From positions 1,620 to 65,619 of the forward strand of contig DGDU01000033.1 of NCBI GenBank assembly GCA_002385605.1: DNA of 64,000 bases, read 5' to 3'. A program made the position numbers and the translations under genes. This document shows, piece by piece, positions 8,770-16,705 of the stretch (positions within the stretch are counted from its first letter, which is position 1; each line of letters begins with the position of its first letter). Source of the DNA: Christensenella sp. UBA3944. Its GTDB lineage: Bacteria; Bacillota; Clostridia; Christensenellales; DTU072. The notes under the pieces are model-generated. The model was not told the DNA's origin and did not search any database. It saw only the letters and a program-made list of their open reading frames with translations.

Positions 8770-9401
8770 AGCTTGTTTGCCTCCTTAAGCTTGGTAACGG
8801 CTTCGCCCTCGGTAAGGCAGCCTATTTTTACTATTCTCTCGAGTTTTTCCTTTTCGGCCTTGAGCATTTCGGCAAAGGCCTCGGTTTTGGGGAAATCCCT
8901 TCCGAAATAAAGCTCTTCGTCGGCATAGACATACCCTTCGCCGGGGGACGCGATTATTATGCTGTAAAACCTGTCCCCGCAGCTTACGGCGAAATCCTTA
9001 TGAATGTCGTACCTTCCGCTTAAAAACTTCCTTAGTTCTTCTATGTCCTGATGGGCGACAAGCAGAAGCCCGCCCGTATAATTCGAATTGCTAATAATTT
9101 TTACAATTTCCCTGCCGCCCATACCGGCTATTACGGCAAAATCGGCTTCGCCGTCCTTTATGGGCGCGAAACCGTCGCCCTGCCTGCACTCCAGCCTGTC
9201 GGATACCCCCGCCTTTTCGCCCAGCGAGTGGCATTTCTTGAGGCTTTCTTTGCTTATATCCACGGCTATAACCTTACGCGCCCTGTTTTCGAGAAGGGCG
9301 CCTACCGCCACTTTGCCGTGGTCGCAGCCTATGTCGGCAAGGGTGTCGCAGCGGATTTCATTAAGTATAGCCCTTATGCGGGCGTCAGCTTTAAGCTTCA
9401 T
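8745..9401 (-). CDS. trmK: tRNA (adenine22-N1)-methyltransferase
   Basis: A 218-residue SAM-dependent methyltransferase of the TrmK (YqfN) family, which makes m1A22 in tRNA. The Rossmann SAM-binding motif is LADIGCDHGKVAV near residues 22-34. Motif II is VIAVDIS near residue 44, and AGMGGREIVKII near residues 92-103 is the characteristic family signature. The ATG overlaps the rpoD stop as TAATG, so translation is coupled to the sigma factor gene. The rpoD-trmK-nif3 order is conserved in Firmicutes. Confidence 0.92.
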   Translation of the reverse strand: MKLKADARIRAILNEIRCDTLADIGCDHGKVAVGALLENRARKVIAVDISKESLKKCHSLGEKAGVSDRLECRQGDGFAPIKDGEADFAVIAGMGGREIVKIISNSNYTGGLLLVAHQDIEELRKFLSGRYDIHKDFAVSCGDRFYSIIIASPGEGYVYADEELYFGRDFPKTEAFAEMLKAEKEKLERIVKIGCLTEGEAVTKLKEANKLCQRYGIL

Positions 9402-10462
9402 TATTTATCCAAAAAGTCGCGCAGCTTTTTTGTTTTGTTGGGGTTTTTGAGGCGGCGGAGAGCCTTGGCCTCTATCTGGCGGATTCTTTCGCGGGTTACA
9501 TTAAAGACCTTGCCTACTTCCTCAAGGGTGCGCGGGCGGTTGTCCCTCAAACCGTAGCGAAGGATAAGCACCATGGCCTCTCTGGGGGCGAGGGTGTTAA
9601 GAATCTCCTCTACCTGCTCTTTAAGCATCTTGGACTCGGCTGCGTCTATGGGGGCGGTTACATTGGTGTCCTCTATAAAGTCGCCCAGGTGGCTGTCGTC
9701 CTCCTCGCCGATGGGGGTTTCGAGCGACACGGGGTCCTGCGCAATCTTCTGTATTTCGATTACCCTTTCTTCGGTGATGTTCATGGCCTCGGCGATTTCG
9801 GCGGTTGTCGGCTCCCTGCCGAGCTGCTGGAGCAGCAATCTGGATACCTTAGTAAGTTTGTTTATGGTTTCCACCATGTGGACGGGTATGCGGATGGTGC
9901 GCGCCTGGTCGGCTATCGCCCTTGTTATCGCCTGCCTTATCCACCATGTGGCGTATGTCGAGAATTTGAAGCCTTTGGTGTAATCGAATTTATCCACGGC
10001 TTTCATAAGCCCGAGGTTTCCTTCCTGTATAAGGTCAAGGAACTGCATTCCCCTTCCGACATAGCGCTTCGCTATGCTAACTACAAGGCGGAGGTTGGCG
10101 TTTATAAGCTTGTTTTTGGCGTCGACATCGCCCTCGACCATCTTCTGGGCTATCTCCAACTCTTCTTCGGGGGTAAGGAGAGGCACCCTGCCGATGTCTT
10201 TAAGGTACATCTTTACGGAGTCGTCTATGTTGACTTCGCTCATTATTTTCTGTATGAGCTGGTCGTTCTTGGATACCGTCTGCTCGACGACGGTTATGCC
10301 GTTTTCCTCCAGCGCCTTATACAGGTTTTCGGTGTCCTGAGCGTCGAAACCCAATTTGTCTATCTTATTGAGTAGTTCTTCGTCGGTTACGCTCTTTTGG
10401 GCTTTATACGCTTCCACGAGTTTGGCTATCTCGTTTTTTACCCTTATTTCTTTGTCGACCAT
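9401..10462 (-). CDS. rpoD: RNA polymerase primary sigma factor SigA/RpoD
   Basis: A 353-residue group 1 sigma factor that directs RNA polymerase to TTGACA/TATAAT promoters. It has a short region 1.1 (about 1-80), and region 1.2 begins at [17 protein letters not shown]. Regions 2.1-2.4 include [19 protein letters not shown] and [13 protein letters not shown]. Region 3 (MVETINKL) and the region 4 helix-turn-helix [20 protein letters not shown] follow. Length is close to Bacillus SigA. It starts 4 bases after the dnaG stop with a GGAGGT site, preserving the dnaG-rpoD pair of the macromolecular synthesis operon. The promoters found in this window match its expected specificity. Confidence 0.97.
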   Translation of the reverse strand: MVDKEIRVKNEIAKLVEAYKAQKSVTDEELLNKIDKLGFDAQDTENLYKALEENGITVVEQTVSKNDQLIQKIMSEVNIDDSVKMYLKDIGRVPLLTPEEELEIAQKMVEGDVDAKNKLINANLRLVVSIAKRYVGRGMQFLDLIQEGNLGLMKAVDKFDYTKGFKFSTYATWWIRQAITRAIADQARTIRIPVHMVETINKLTKVSRLLLQQLGREPTTAEIAEAMNITEERVIEIQKIAQDPVSLETPIGEEDDSHLGDFIEDTNVTAPIDAAESKMLKEQVEEILNTLAPREAMVLILRYGLRDNRPRTLEEVGKVFNVTRERIRQIEAKALRRLKNPNKTKKLRDFLDK

Positions 10463-10466
10463 TTTT

Positions 10467-12230
10467 TTACCTCCGTAATAGTTTAAGCAATTCGGCTTTT
10501 AATAAATCTTTCTCGGCGTCGTCGGACGCGTTCTTTATCTTTTCCAACAGCTCTGCCTTTCTGCGCTGAAGCTCGTTTTTTTGCAGGGTTTCGAGGCATT
10601 CCTCGTAATATCTCGCCTCTTCCTGGGGCGGGACGGAGTTTACCGCGTCCTCCACTTTGTCTATCTCGGCCTTGTCGTCCACTATGTCGTAAAGCATGCC
10701 GAAGCGGGGCTCGGTATTATTTTCTTTACAGCGCAAAATGTACCCGGCGATTTTCTTGTGCGAATCGAGGTCGAAAAATTCGTCCCTTATATGCAAGGTT
10801 TTGGCGTATCCTTTTTTGGCTAAAGCCGCGCCCAGCAAAAACCTCGCCGCGACCACACGGGCGTTTACTTCTGTCGCCGTCTTGGGGGCTTCCTCCTTGG
10901 GCGAAAAGACGGCGGGCGAAGAGGGAACAGCTGGCTTTTCGGCGGCTTCGGCAAGCGAGTTGGCAATCGATTCTACGCTAAGCCCCGAAAGCTTGGAAAC
11001 CTCTTTGATGTATAAATCTTTGCCTATCGGGTCGAGCGCGGCGAGCACGGGCAGCGTGGACTTTGCAAACTTGTTTTTGCCGTCCGCCGTGTTTAGGTTA
11101 TATCTTGAGGCAAGCGATTTTATCTTGAAGTCTACAAGGGGCAGCGCGTCGCTCTTGCACTTAAGGAATCCCTGCCCGCCCTCTTTTTTGATGAGGTCGT
11201 CGGGATCGAGCCCTTCGGGAAGCGTCATTACCCTTACTTCCAGGCCCGTTTCGGACAAAAGGTCCAGGCTTCGCCAGGTGGCGAGCTGCCCCGCGGCGTC
11301 GCCGTCGAAGCAAACATACACGGTGTTGGCGTATTTGCGAAGTTCCCTGCATTGCTCGGGGGTAAGCGAGGTGCCCATCGAGGCGACGACGTTCTTTATG
11401 CCGCCTTGGCGCAGGCTTATGACATCCATGTAACCCTCGACAAGCACAAGGTCGTTTACGGTTTCGGCCTGCTGAAGTTTTTTGATGAGGTTTAGCCCGA
11501 AAAGCACCCTTCTCTTGTCGAAAAGGGGCGTCCCGCCCGAATTTTTATACTTGGGGAGCTTGTCGCCCTCGAGCGTCCTGCCGCCGAAGGCAATAACCTG
11601 ATCGCGGGCGTTTATGATGGGGATGATAACCCTGCCCCCGAAAAAGTCTATATGCCTGCCGTCCGCCGCCTGCGAAACGAGGCAAACATCCTTAAGTGTC
11701 TTGAAATCGTAGCCTTTTTTGCTCAAAAAATCGGGAAGCGATTCGTAATCGGGGGAATACCCTAACCCGAACTCGACTATGGTTTGGTCGCTTAATCCCC
11801 TCTTTCTTAAATATTCCAAAGCAGCCGCGCCTTTGGGCGAGCGTAAAGTGTCGAAATAAAACCTTGCCGCCGTTTTCATGACCTCAAGTGCCTTTTCCCT
11901 GAAAGCGCGCGCTTTTTTCTCTTTCTCGGTTTCGTAGGTAGGTATCTCCATCTTGGCGCGTTTGGCAAGCCACTCGATTGCCTCGGGGTACTCCATCCTT
12001 TCGTGCTCCATAAGGAATGATACGACATTGCCGCTTACGCCGCAGCCGAAACAATGATAATACTGCTCCCTGTGGTTTACGACAAAGGAAGGCGTCTTTT
12101 CGTGGTGAAAAGGGCAGCATGCCCAGTACTTATTGCCCCTTCTCTCCAGGTAAATGAACTGGGAAATAATCTCGACGATATCGGAATTTGAAAGAAGCTG
12201 TTCTTTCCAGCTTTCGGAATATGTAGCGAT
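10467..12230 (-). CDS. dnaG: DNA primase, apparent ATC start
   Basis: DNA primase of about 587 residues, making RNA primers on the lagging strand with the replicative helicase. The first ATG in frame (12011) lies after the zinc-binding domain. Reading upstream restores the family N-terminus: SDIVEII near 16-22, zinc ligands Cys39, His42, Cys60 and Cys63 in [11 protein letters not shown] and YYHCFGCG, then the catalytic core and TOPRIM domain (VEGYMD, FDGDAAG). No ATG, GTG or TTG occurs in frame between the upstream stop and 12011. The only well spaced candidate is ATC at 12230, seven bases after GGAG. That GGAG lies in a perfect 11-bp inverted repeat. Gene identity is certain; the start codon is inferred, and a sequencing error is the alternative. 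Confidence 0.9.
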   Translation of the reverse strand: MATYSESWKEQLLSNSDIVEIISQFIYLERRGNKYWACCPFHHEKTPSFVVNHREQYYHCFGCGVSGNVVSFLMEHERMEYPEAIEWLAKRAKMEIPTYETEKEKKARAFREKALEVMKTAARFYFDTLRSPKGAAALEYLRKRGLSDQTIVEFGLGYSPDYESLPDFLSKKGYDFKTLKDVCLVSQAADGRHIDFFGGRVIIPIINARDQVIAFGGRTLEGDKLPKYKNSGGTPLFDKRRVLFGLNLIKKLQQAETVNDLVLVEGYMDVISLRQGGIKNVVASMGTSLTPEQCRELRKYANTVYVCFDGDAAGQLATWRSLDLLSETGLEVRVMTLPEGLDPDDLIKKEGGQGFLKCKSDALPLVDFKIKSLASRYNLNTADGKNKFAKSTLPVLAALDPIGKDLYIKEVSKLSGLSVESIANSLAEAAEKPAVPSSPAVFSPKEEAPKTATEVNARVVAARFLLGAALAKKGYAKTLHIRDEFFDLDSHKKIAGYILRCKENNTEPRFGMLYDIVDDKAEIDKVEDAVNSVPPQEEARYYEECLETLQKNELQRRKAELLEKIKNASDDAEKDLLKAELLKLLRR

Positions 12231-12235
12231 AGTAG

Positions 12236-12312
12236 TTCTCCGTAACCAAAGTACCTTCTTTACACTACTTATATACGATATGTTTCCGCGGTTTTCCTTG
12301 TGTTACGGAGAA
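12236..12312 (-). promoter_or_regulatory. Long-range inverted repeat occluding the dnaG ribosome-binding site
   Basis: On the minus strand TTCTCCGTAAC (12312 to 12302) and GTTACGGAGAA (12246 to 12236) are perfect complements, 11 pairs with a 55-base loop. The 3' arm contains the GGAG used by dnaG. The 5' arm begins five bases after the stop codon of the preceding gene. A ribosome finishing that gene should cover this arm and free the dnaG site, so the layout looks like translational coupling. A small element with terminal inverted repeats is the alternative reading, but no target duplication is seen. Confidence 0.6.
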
Positions 12313-12316
12313 ATTT

Positions 12317-12661
12317 TTACAAAACTCCCGGGACAGTCAGAAGTTTTTCCCTCAGAGTCCTGTAAAGGCGGGCGATTTCGAACACATACCTTTCCTGCTC
12401 GCTTTCCGATAGCGTTGCCATAAGTTCGGGGTCGACAAGCTTACCGATGGCGAAAGCCGTTTCGTTGTTGGACTCGATTTCGCGTATTTTGTCGCAAAGG
12501 CCGCTAAGCTCCTCTTTGGTGAGGCTGTGGCTGTTAAGGACAAAGGATTTGTTGTTCAGCCCCAGCCTGTAAAGCTTTTTGGCTTCCTCGTAGTCGTTTT
12601 TCAGCATCCGAGCTTTGGCATTTTTAACAATCAACTTATAATCGCTTGTTTTCTTGGACAT
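12317..12661 (-). CDS. Small helical protein of unknown function upstream of dnaG
   Basis: A 114-residue, highly charged and predominantly helical soluble protein with no signal or membrane segment. The stretch NAKARMLKNDYEEAKKLYRLGL resembles a single tetratricopeptide-like helical hairpin, but no family is recognised. The ATG at 12661 is chosen over an upstream alternative because GAGGAG lies seven bases before it. A TATAAT box at 12687-12692 provides a likely start point between it and rpsU. It ends about 86 bases before the inferred dnaG start, and its stop codon is next to the arm of the hairpin covering the dnaG ribosome site. It may therefore act as a leader cistron for dnaG-rpoD. Confidence 0.75.
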   Translation of the reverse strand: MSKKTSDYKLIVKNAKARMLKNDYEEAKKLYRLGLNNKSFVLNSHSLTKEELSGLCDKIREIESNNETAFAIGKLVDPELMATLSESEQERYVFEIARLYRTLREKLLTVPGVL

Positions 12662-12686
12662 AACTTCTCCTCTCTTTTGTAACCAA

Positions 12687-12715
12687 ATTATAAGATAAGC
12701 CGTTTTTTTTGCCCA
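12687..12715 (-). promoter_or_regulatory. Candidate promoter of the dnaG-rpoD unit
   Basis: A perfect TATAAT on the minus strand (12687-12692) preceded after 17 bases by TGGGCA, a four-of-six match to the -35 consensus. A run of eight A residues lies in the spacer region. The expected start point is close to 12680, about 20 bases before the small gene's ATG. Confidence 0.45.
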
Positions 12716-12857
12716 TAATATCGACAAAATATATCAAATTTACGCATTTTTAGGCCAAAATTTCGGGGCTTGGGAAGGAATACAAACCGGACGAATGCGA
12801 ATAATCAATAAATGCGCTGTTTTTGCGCGAAAAACCTTTAATTCGCGGCAAAAAGGC

Positions 12858-12887
12858 TTGACATTGGCGAATTTTATGTAATATAAT
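12858..12887 (+). promoter_or_regulatory. SigA promoter of rpsU
   Basis: TTGACA (12858-12863) and TATAAT (12882-12887) are both perfect, separated by 18 bases. The predicted start near 12894 gives a leader of about 26 bases before the rpsU GTG. This is one of the strongest promoters in the window, as expected for a ribosomal protein gene. Confidence 0.8.
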
Positions 12888-12919
12888 ATGAGCACTCTGA
12901 AGCAAAAGGAGGTGAGATT

Positions 12920-13096
12920 GTGTCCACAGTGTATGTCAAAGATAACGAGACCCTTGACAGCGCCATCCGCAGATGGAAGAAAAAGTGCGCCAACGACGGA
13001 ATAATCGGTGACCTCCGCCGCAAAGAGGCATACGAGAAGCCCAGCGTACGCCGCAAGAAGAAAATTGAGGCAGCGCGTAAGAGAATGTACAAGTAA
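12920..13096 (+). CDS. rpsU: 30S ribosomal protein S21, GTG start
   Basis: A 58-residue protein beginning [20 protein letters not shown] after the initiator dipeptide, with a basic tail [15 protein letters not shown]. This is small-subunit protein S21, bound near the platform and anti-Shine-Dalgarno region of the 30S subunit. It starts at GTG (12920) behind a near-complete Shine-Dalgarno, AAGGAGGTGA at 12906-12915. It has its own perfect-box promoter and terminator. In enteric bacteria rpsU heads the rpsU-dnaG-rpoD operon. Here it lies next to dnaG-rpoD but is transcribed in the opposite direction. Confidence 0.97.
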   Translation: MSTVYVKDNETLDSAIRRWKKKCANDGIIGDLRRKEAYEKPSVRRKKKIEAARKRMYK

Positions 13097-13103
13097 GAAA
13101 TCA

Positions 13104-13132
13104 AAAGCGTCTTGATATCAAGGCGCTTTTTG
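13104..13132 (+). terminator. Intrinsic terminator of rpsU
   Basis: Just after the rpsU stop the plus strand forms AAGCG-CTTG...CAAG-CGCTT with one mismatched pair and ends in a T-run (TTTTTGATTT). It separates rpsU from the convergent obg unit. Confidence 0.75.
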
Positions 13133-13153
13133 ATTTATAGCTATTAATTCAAC

Positions 13154-13171
13154 GAGCCCCTTTCGGGGCCC
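13154..13171 (-). terminator. Terminator of nth-obg
   Basis: On the minus strand GGGCCCC, a GAAA tetraloop and GGGGCTC pair over seven positions including one G-U. It lies about 17 bases after the obg stop. The following T content (GTTGAATTAAT) is modest. On the plus strand it could serve as a second terminator for rpsU, with CCTTTTGCTTT following. Confidence 0.6.
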
Positions 13172-13187
13172 TTTTGCTTTATACGGT

Positions 13188-14447
13188 TTATGCCGTGTAC
13201 TCAAACTCTATGTCTTGTATCCTGACAGTATCCCCGTCCTTAATCCCTTTTTCCTTTAGGGCGGCTATTACGCCCTTGTCGCGCAGGACTTTCTGGAACC
13301 AGCGGAAGCTCTCGGGGTCGCTTAAGACAACTTTTCGGGCGAGGTTTTCTATCATGCTGCCCGAAACCCGGAATACGCCTTCGCCTTCCTCGGTTATTAT
13401 AAATTCTTCGGCAACCTTTTCTTCCAGCGAGAAGGGTTCGAACTCTATCGGCCCGGGCGGCGGGAGTTCCCTTAATTTTTCTGCCATAAGGGCAATAAGG
13501 GCGTCTATGCCCTGCGTGGTCGCCGCGCTTATCTCTACCACCTTTTTGCGGCACTTGTTGCGCAAGGACTTCAGGTTTTCGTTATCGGCAAGAAGGTCGC
13601 ACTTGTTGGCTACAACGATTTCGGGAAGCCCTGCGAGCTTTTCGCTGTACTTTTTAAGCTCCTTTCTGATAGCGGTGTAGTCCTCCGCGGGCGAGCGCCC
13701 CTCGCTGCCGCTTACATCGACTACATGCACAATAAGCCTCACCCTTTCTATATGGCGCAAAAACTCGTGCCCCAGCCCTACCCCTTCGGCGGCGCCGTCT
13801 ATAAGCCCCGGGATATCGGCAACGACAAAACTGTCGTCGTGATACCTTACAACGCCGAGGTTTGGGGTAAGCGTTGTAAAGGGGTAATTGTCTATCTTGG
13901 GACGGGCGGCGCTTATCACCGAAAGAAGGGTCGATTTGCCCACATTGGGATAGCCCACAAGCCCGACATCGGCTATGGTTTTTAGCTCTAAGACAAGCTT
14001 TCTTTCTTTGGTCTTTTCGCCCAGTTCGGAAAAGCCCGGGCTTCTGCGGGTGGGGGTGGCGAATTTTGCGTTACCCCTGCCGCCCTTTCCGCCCTTAAGC
14101 AAAAGTATCCTTTCGCCCTCGTTATAGACATCGGCCACAATGGCGCCCGATTCATAATCCCTTACGATTGTGCCTCTCGGGACTTTTAAAATTATATCTT
14201 TACCGCTTTTTCCGTATTTGTTGTTCTTGTCGCCCTTCTCGCCGTCGCCCGCGATAAACCTCTTGGTGTAGCTGAAGTTTATAAGGGTATTCATCGAAGC
14301 GTCCGCCTCGATGTAGACATTGCCTCCGTTGCCCCCGTCGCCGCCGTCGGGCCCGCCCTTGGGGACATACTTCTGGCGGTGGAAGGATACCGCACCGTCG
14401 CCGCCGTTTCCGGCTTTGCATATAATTACGGCTTTATCTAGAAACAT
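13188..14447 (-). CDS. obg: GTPase Obg (CgtA)
   Basis: A 419-residue GTPase linked to 50S subunit maturation, stress signalling and, in Bacillus, sporulation control. The N-terminal glycine-rich Obg fold spans about residues 1-158. The G domain has GYPNVGKSTLL (G1), DIPGLIDGA (G3) and NKCD (G4). A C-terminal OCT domain, typical of Gram-positive Obg, follows from about residue 345 (EGVFRVSGSMIENLA). Its start overlaps the end of nth by 14 bases, so the two are coupled. The usual rplU-rpmA neighbours are absent. Confidence 0.96.
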   Translation of the reverse strand: MFLDKAVIICKAGNGGDGAVSFHRQKYVPKGGPDGGDGGNGGNVYIEADASMNTLINFSYTKRFIAGDGEKGDKNNKYGKSGKDIILKVPRGTIVRDYESGAIVADVYNEGERILLLKGGKGGRGNAKFATPTRRSPGFSELGEKTKERKLVLELKTIADVGLVGYPNVGKSTLLSVISAARPKIDNYPFTTLTPNLGVVRYHDDSFVVADIPGLIDGAAEGVGLGHEFLRHIERVRLIVHVVDVSGSEGRSPAEDYTAIRKELKKYSEKLAGLPEIVVANKCDLLADNENLKSLRNKCRKKVVEISAATTQGIDALIALMAEKLRELPPPGPIEFEPFSLEEKVAEEFIITEEGEGVFRVSGSMIENLARKVVLSDPESFRWFQKVLRDKGVIAALKEKGIKDGDTVRIQDIEFEYTA

Positions 14448-15084
14448 TTTTGCCTCGCTTGTTAATAAATTCTTTGTAAGCGGGGCACTCCTCGGTCAGA
14501 AGGCAAGCCCCGCAGTCGGGTTTTTGTGAATGGCAGATGTACCGCCCGTGAAACACGAGAAGGTGATGAAGCCTTATCCATTGCTCCTCGGGATAAAGCG
14601 CCCTCAGGTCGAACTCCACCTTTTCGGGGGTGTTGCCGCTGCTTAACCCCAGCCTGTTTGAAACCCTGAAAGCGTGGGTATCGACGGCTATGGCGGGTAT
14701 CTCAAACGCCGCGGCGAGCACAACCGAAGCAGTTTTTCTGCCTACGCCCGCGAGAGCGGTAAGCTCTTCCATCGTAGAGGGCACGACTCCGCCGTGCTTT
14801 TTTACGATATCCGCCGACATAGCTATTATGTTCTTGCCCTTGTTGTTGTAAAAGCCGCAGCTGAAAATATACGGCTTAAGGTCCTCGACGTTAAGTGCGG
14901 CGAACTGCTCGGGGGTGTTGTAAACCTTAAAAAGCTCTTTTGTCGCCATATTAACCCTTTTGTCGGTGCATTGGGCGCTCAAAATTACGGCGACAAGCAG
15001 CTCGAAGGGCGTGGAGAAATCCAGCTCGCATTTTGCGTTCGGGTGCATCTCGGATAATTTTTTGAAAATCGTTTGAGGGTTCAT
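14434..15084 (-). CDS. nth: Endonuclease III
   Basis: A 216-residue DNA glycosylase/AP lyase that removes oxidised pyrimidines in base excision repair. The helix-hairpin-helix LAGVGRKTASVV carries the catalytic lysine, and VDTHAFRVSNRLGL carries the catalytic aspartate. A [4Fe-4S] loop follows the pattern C-x6-C-x2-C-x5-C in CHSQKPDCGACLLTEEC near the C-terminus. The ATG at 15084 gives the normal family N-terminus. A TTG nine codons upstream would add a Cys-containing extension, and neither start has a good Shine-Dalgarno. It is coupled to obg by a 14-base overlap. Confidence 0.95.
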   Translation of the reverse strand: MNPQTIFKKLSEMHPNAKCELDFSTPFELLVAVILSAQCTDKRVNMATKELFKVYNTPEQFAALNVEDLKPYIFSCGFYNNKGKNIIAMSADIVKKHGGVVPSTMEELTALAGVGRKTASVVLAAAFEIPAIAVDTHAFRVSNRLGLSSGNTPEKVEFDLRALYPEEQWIRLHHLLVFHGRYICHSQKPDCGACLLTEECPAYKEFINKRGKNVSR

Positions 15085-15197
15085 ATTAGTATTATTGCAA
15101 AAAAATGGCAATAATGCAATGAATTTACCGACAGAACCCCTCGGATAAAAATAGTTAAATCCTTGATTTTAGAGAATTCGTTATGCTTTATGTATAA

Positions 15198-15220
15198 AGA
15201 ACGCCTTTTTAAGGCGCTCT
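15198..15220 (-). terminator. Terminator of the DUF3343 gene
   Basis: On the minus strand AGAGCGCCTT, a three-base loop and AAGGCGTTCT pair over ten positions with one G-U, followed by TTATAC. It lies about 26 bases after the DUF3343 stop and before the nth upstream region. Confidence 0.65.
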
Positions 15221-15245
15221 TATCCCCCTCTTAAATATGTTTGGC

Positions 15246-15464
15246 TTATCTCGGGAAGAATCCCGCGAAGCTTGCCAGCCTGTATTTATCTATAAGTGAT
15301 TTGGCGAGAGCCTGGTATTCGTGGGGGAAGGTGACGCTAAGGCCGCAGCTTTGCCCCATATATGAGGGGGTATTTATTACTGCCGCCGCGACACGGTGTT
15401 CTTTAAGTGCCGACTGAAGCCTAAGTGCTTCGCTTCTGGACCTGAACGGCGCGAGCGTATTCAT
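15246..15464 (-). CDS. DUF3343 putative Se/S carrier-like protein
   Basis: A 72-residue protein of the DUF3343 family, annotated elsewhere as a putative selenium/sulfur carrier. It contains the family-type stretch RSRSEALRLQSALKEHRVAAAVINTPSYMGQSCGLSVTF. The cysteine in GQSCGLS is the conserved candidate carrier residue. The ATG is preceded by AGGAGA. It is transcribed divergently from the class V cysteine desulfurase at 15536, and such pairs recur in Clostridia. It has its own terminator. The carrier role is a family-based proposal, not proven. Confidence 0.8.
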   Translation of the reverse strand: MNTLAPFRSRSEALRLQSALKEHRVAAAVINTPSYMGQSCGLSVTFPHEYQALAKSLIDKYRLASFAGFFPR

Positions 15465-15519
15465 ATTTTCTCCTTCGATAAACGATTGAGGGCAAAACGG
15501 TAATATTGCCGTATGCCCC

Positions 15520-15525
15520 TATAAT
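15520..15525 (+). promoter_or_regulatory. Candidate -10 box of the cysteine desulfurase gene
   Basis: A perfect TATAAT lies only 10 bases before the ATG at 15536. If used, transcription would begin within a few bases of the start codon, giving an almost leaderless message. No convincing -35 box or Shine-Dalgarno is visible. Evidence is limited to this hexamer. Confidence 0.35.
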
Positions 15526-15535
15526 ACACTATATT

Positions 15536-16663
15536 ATGCGGCTAATAAATTTGTGTAAAGGTTACCTAGACAACGCGGCGACTTCGAGGTATAAACCCCA
15601 GTGTGTAATAAGCGCCGTGAAGAAGGAGCTTAAGCAAAGCTCCAACCCGGGAAGGGGCGCGCATAAGGGAAGCATCGGCTCCGCCCAGAAGATCGAGGAG
15701 TGCCGTTTTGAGGTATGCGAGCTTACGGGAATGCCCTACGCCGTTTTTACCAAAAGCTGCACCGAGGCAATAAACCTCGCGGTTATGGGTATGAACCTCT
15801 CGGGCGAGGTAATAACGACGGTATTCGAGCACAACAGCATTTTAAGAACGCTTAAGCGCCTCGAAGCGCAGGGCAAAATCGATTTGCGCATAATACGCCC
15901 GTCGGGCTTTGCGGTGACGGCAAAGGATATACGCCCCTATTTAAGCGCAAAGGCCTCCCTTCTCGCCATATCCGAAATGTCCAATGTCACGGGCGCAAGG
16001 CACGAGATTGAGGAAATCTCGGCCGCCGCCAAAGAAAAAGGCATACCCGTGCTGTTAGACTGCGCCCAGTCTTTGGGGCACACCGAAGCCGACTATAAAG
16101 ATGTCGATATGATAGCGGCAAGCGGGCATAAGGGCTTATACGGCCCGCAAGGGGTGGGCTTTCTGGCATTCAGGGAGATAAAATTCAAGCCCCTTATCTG
16201 CGGAGGTACGGGCACCGACAGCTTCAACCTTATGCAACCCGAAAGCTATCCCGAAGGCTTCGAGAGCGGCACGCAAAATACGCCGTGTATCGCCGGGCTT
16301 TGCGAGGCAATAAAGTGGACAAGGAAAAACAAGCAAAAAATAGCCCAAAAAATAAAATACCTCTCCGCCCGCATGGTCGAAGGTCTTAAATCCTTAAACG
16401 GCGTAAAGTTGTATTACGAAAACGAAAACGGCGTGGTTTCCTTCAATGTTCGCGACATCCCCTCGGGCGAGGCCGCAAATATTTTAGACGCCGAATTCGG
16501 CATAGCCGTAAGGAGCGGGCTGCATTGCGCCCCCCTTGCCCACCGGTTTTTGGGCACCGAAAAGCAAGGCGCCGTAAGGGCAAGCGTGGGATGGGGCAAC
16601 AGGGAAAACGATATAGATTTGCTTTTAGAGGGAATCGAATATATCCTGAAAAACCCGAAGTAA
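15536..16663 (+). CDS. Class V aminotransferase, cysteine desulfurase-like (group II type)
   Basis: A 375-residue PLP enzyme related to cysteine desulfurase/selenocysteine lyase. The N-terminal YLDNAATSRYKP is typical. SGHKGLYGPQGVGFL carries the PLP lysine and SGLHCAPLAHR carries the catalytic cysteine, an SufS/CsdB-like layout. It is distinct from the NifS copy at 34645-35829, whose cysteine is in SSGSACSSG. The divergent DUF3343 partner suggests sulfur or selenium delivery to a dedicated acceptor rather than bulk Fe-S assembly. The ATG at 15536 is preferred, but an upstream TTG at 15506 and a TTG at 15548 are also possible because no Shine-Dalgarno is seen. Confidence 0.85.
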   Translation: MRLINLCKGYLDNAATSRYKPQCVISAVKKELKQSSNPGRGAHKGSIGSAQKIEECRFEVCELTGMPYAVFTKSCTEAINLAVMGMNLSGEVITTVFEHNSILRTLKRLEAQGKIDLRIIRPSGFAVTAKDIRPYLSAKASLLAISEMSNVTGARHEIEEISAAAKEKGIPVLLDCAQSLGHTEADYKDVDMIAASGHKGLYGPQGVGFLAFREIKFKPLICGGTGTDSFNLMQPESYPEGFESGTQNTPCIAGLCEAIKWTRKNKQKIAQKIKYLSARMVEGLKSLNGVKLYYENENGVVSFNVRDIPSGEAANILDAEFGIAVRSGLHCAPLAHRFLGTEKQGAVRASVGWGNRENDIDLLLEGIEYILKNPK

Positions 16664-16680
16664 TACCTCTCATAAATAAA

Positions 16681-16703
16681 GCCGCCTTTACGGGCGGCAT
16701 TTT
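16681..16703. terminator. Bidirectional terminator between desulfurase and pseudouridine synthase genes
   Basis: GCCGCC and GGCGGC form a 6-bp GC stem around TTTACG. The plus side ends in ATTTTGTTT and the minus side in TTTATTTATG. It lies between two convergent genes and can serve both. Confidence 0.75.
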
Positions 16704-16705
16704 GT

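Noticed and set aside
12011..12230. Truncated dnaG starting at ATG 12011
   Set aside because: This would delete the zinc-binding domain that is perfectly preserved upstream in the same frame.
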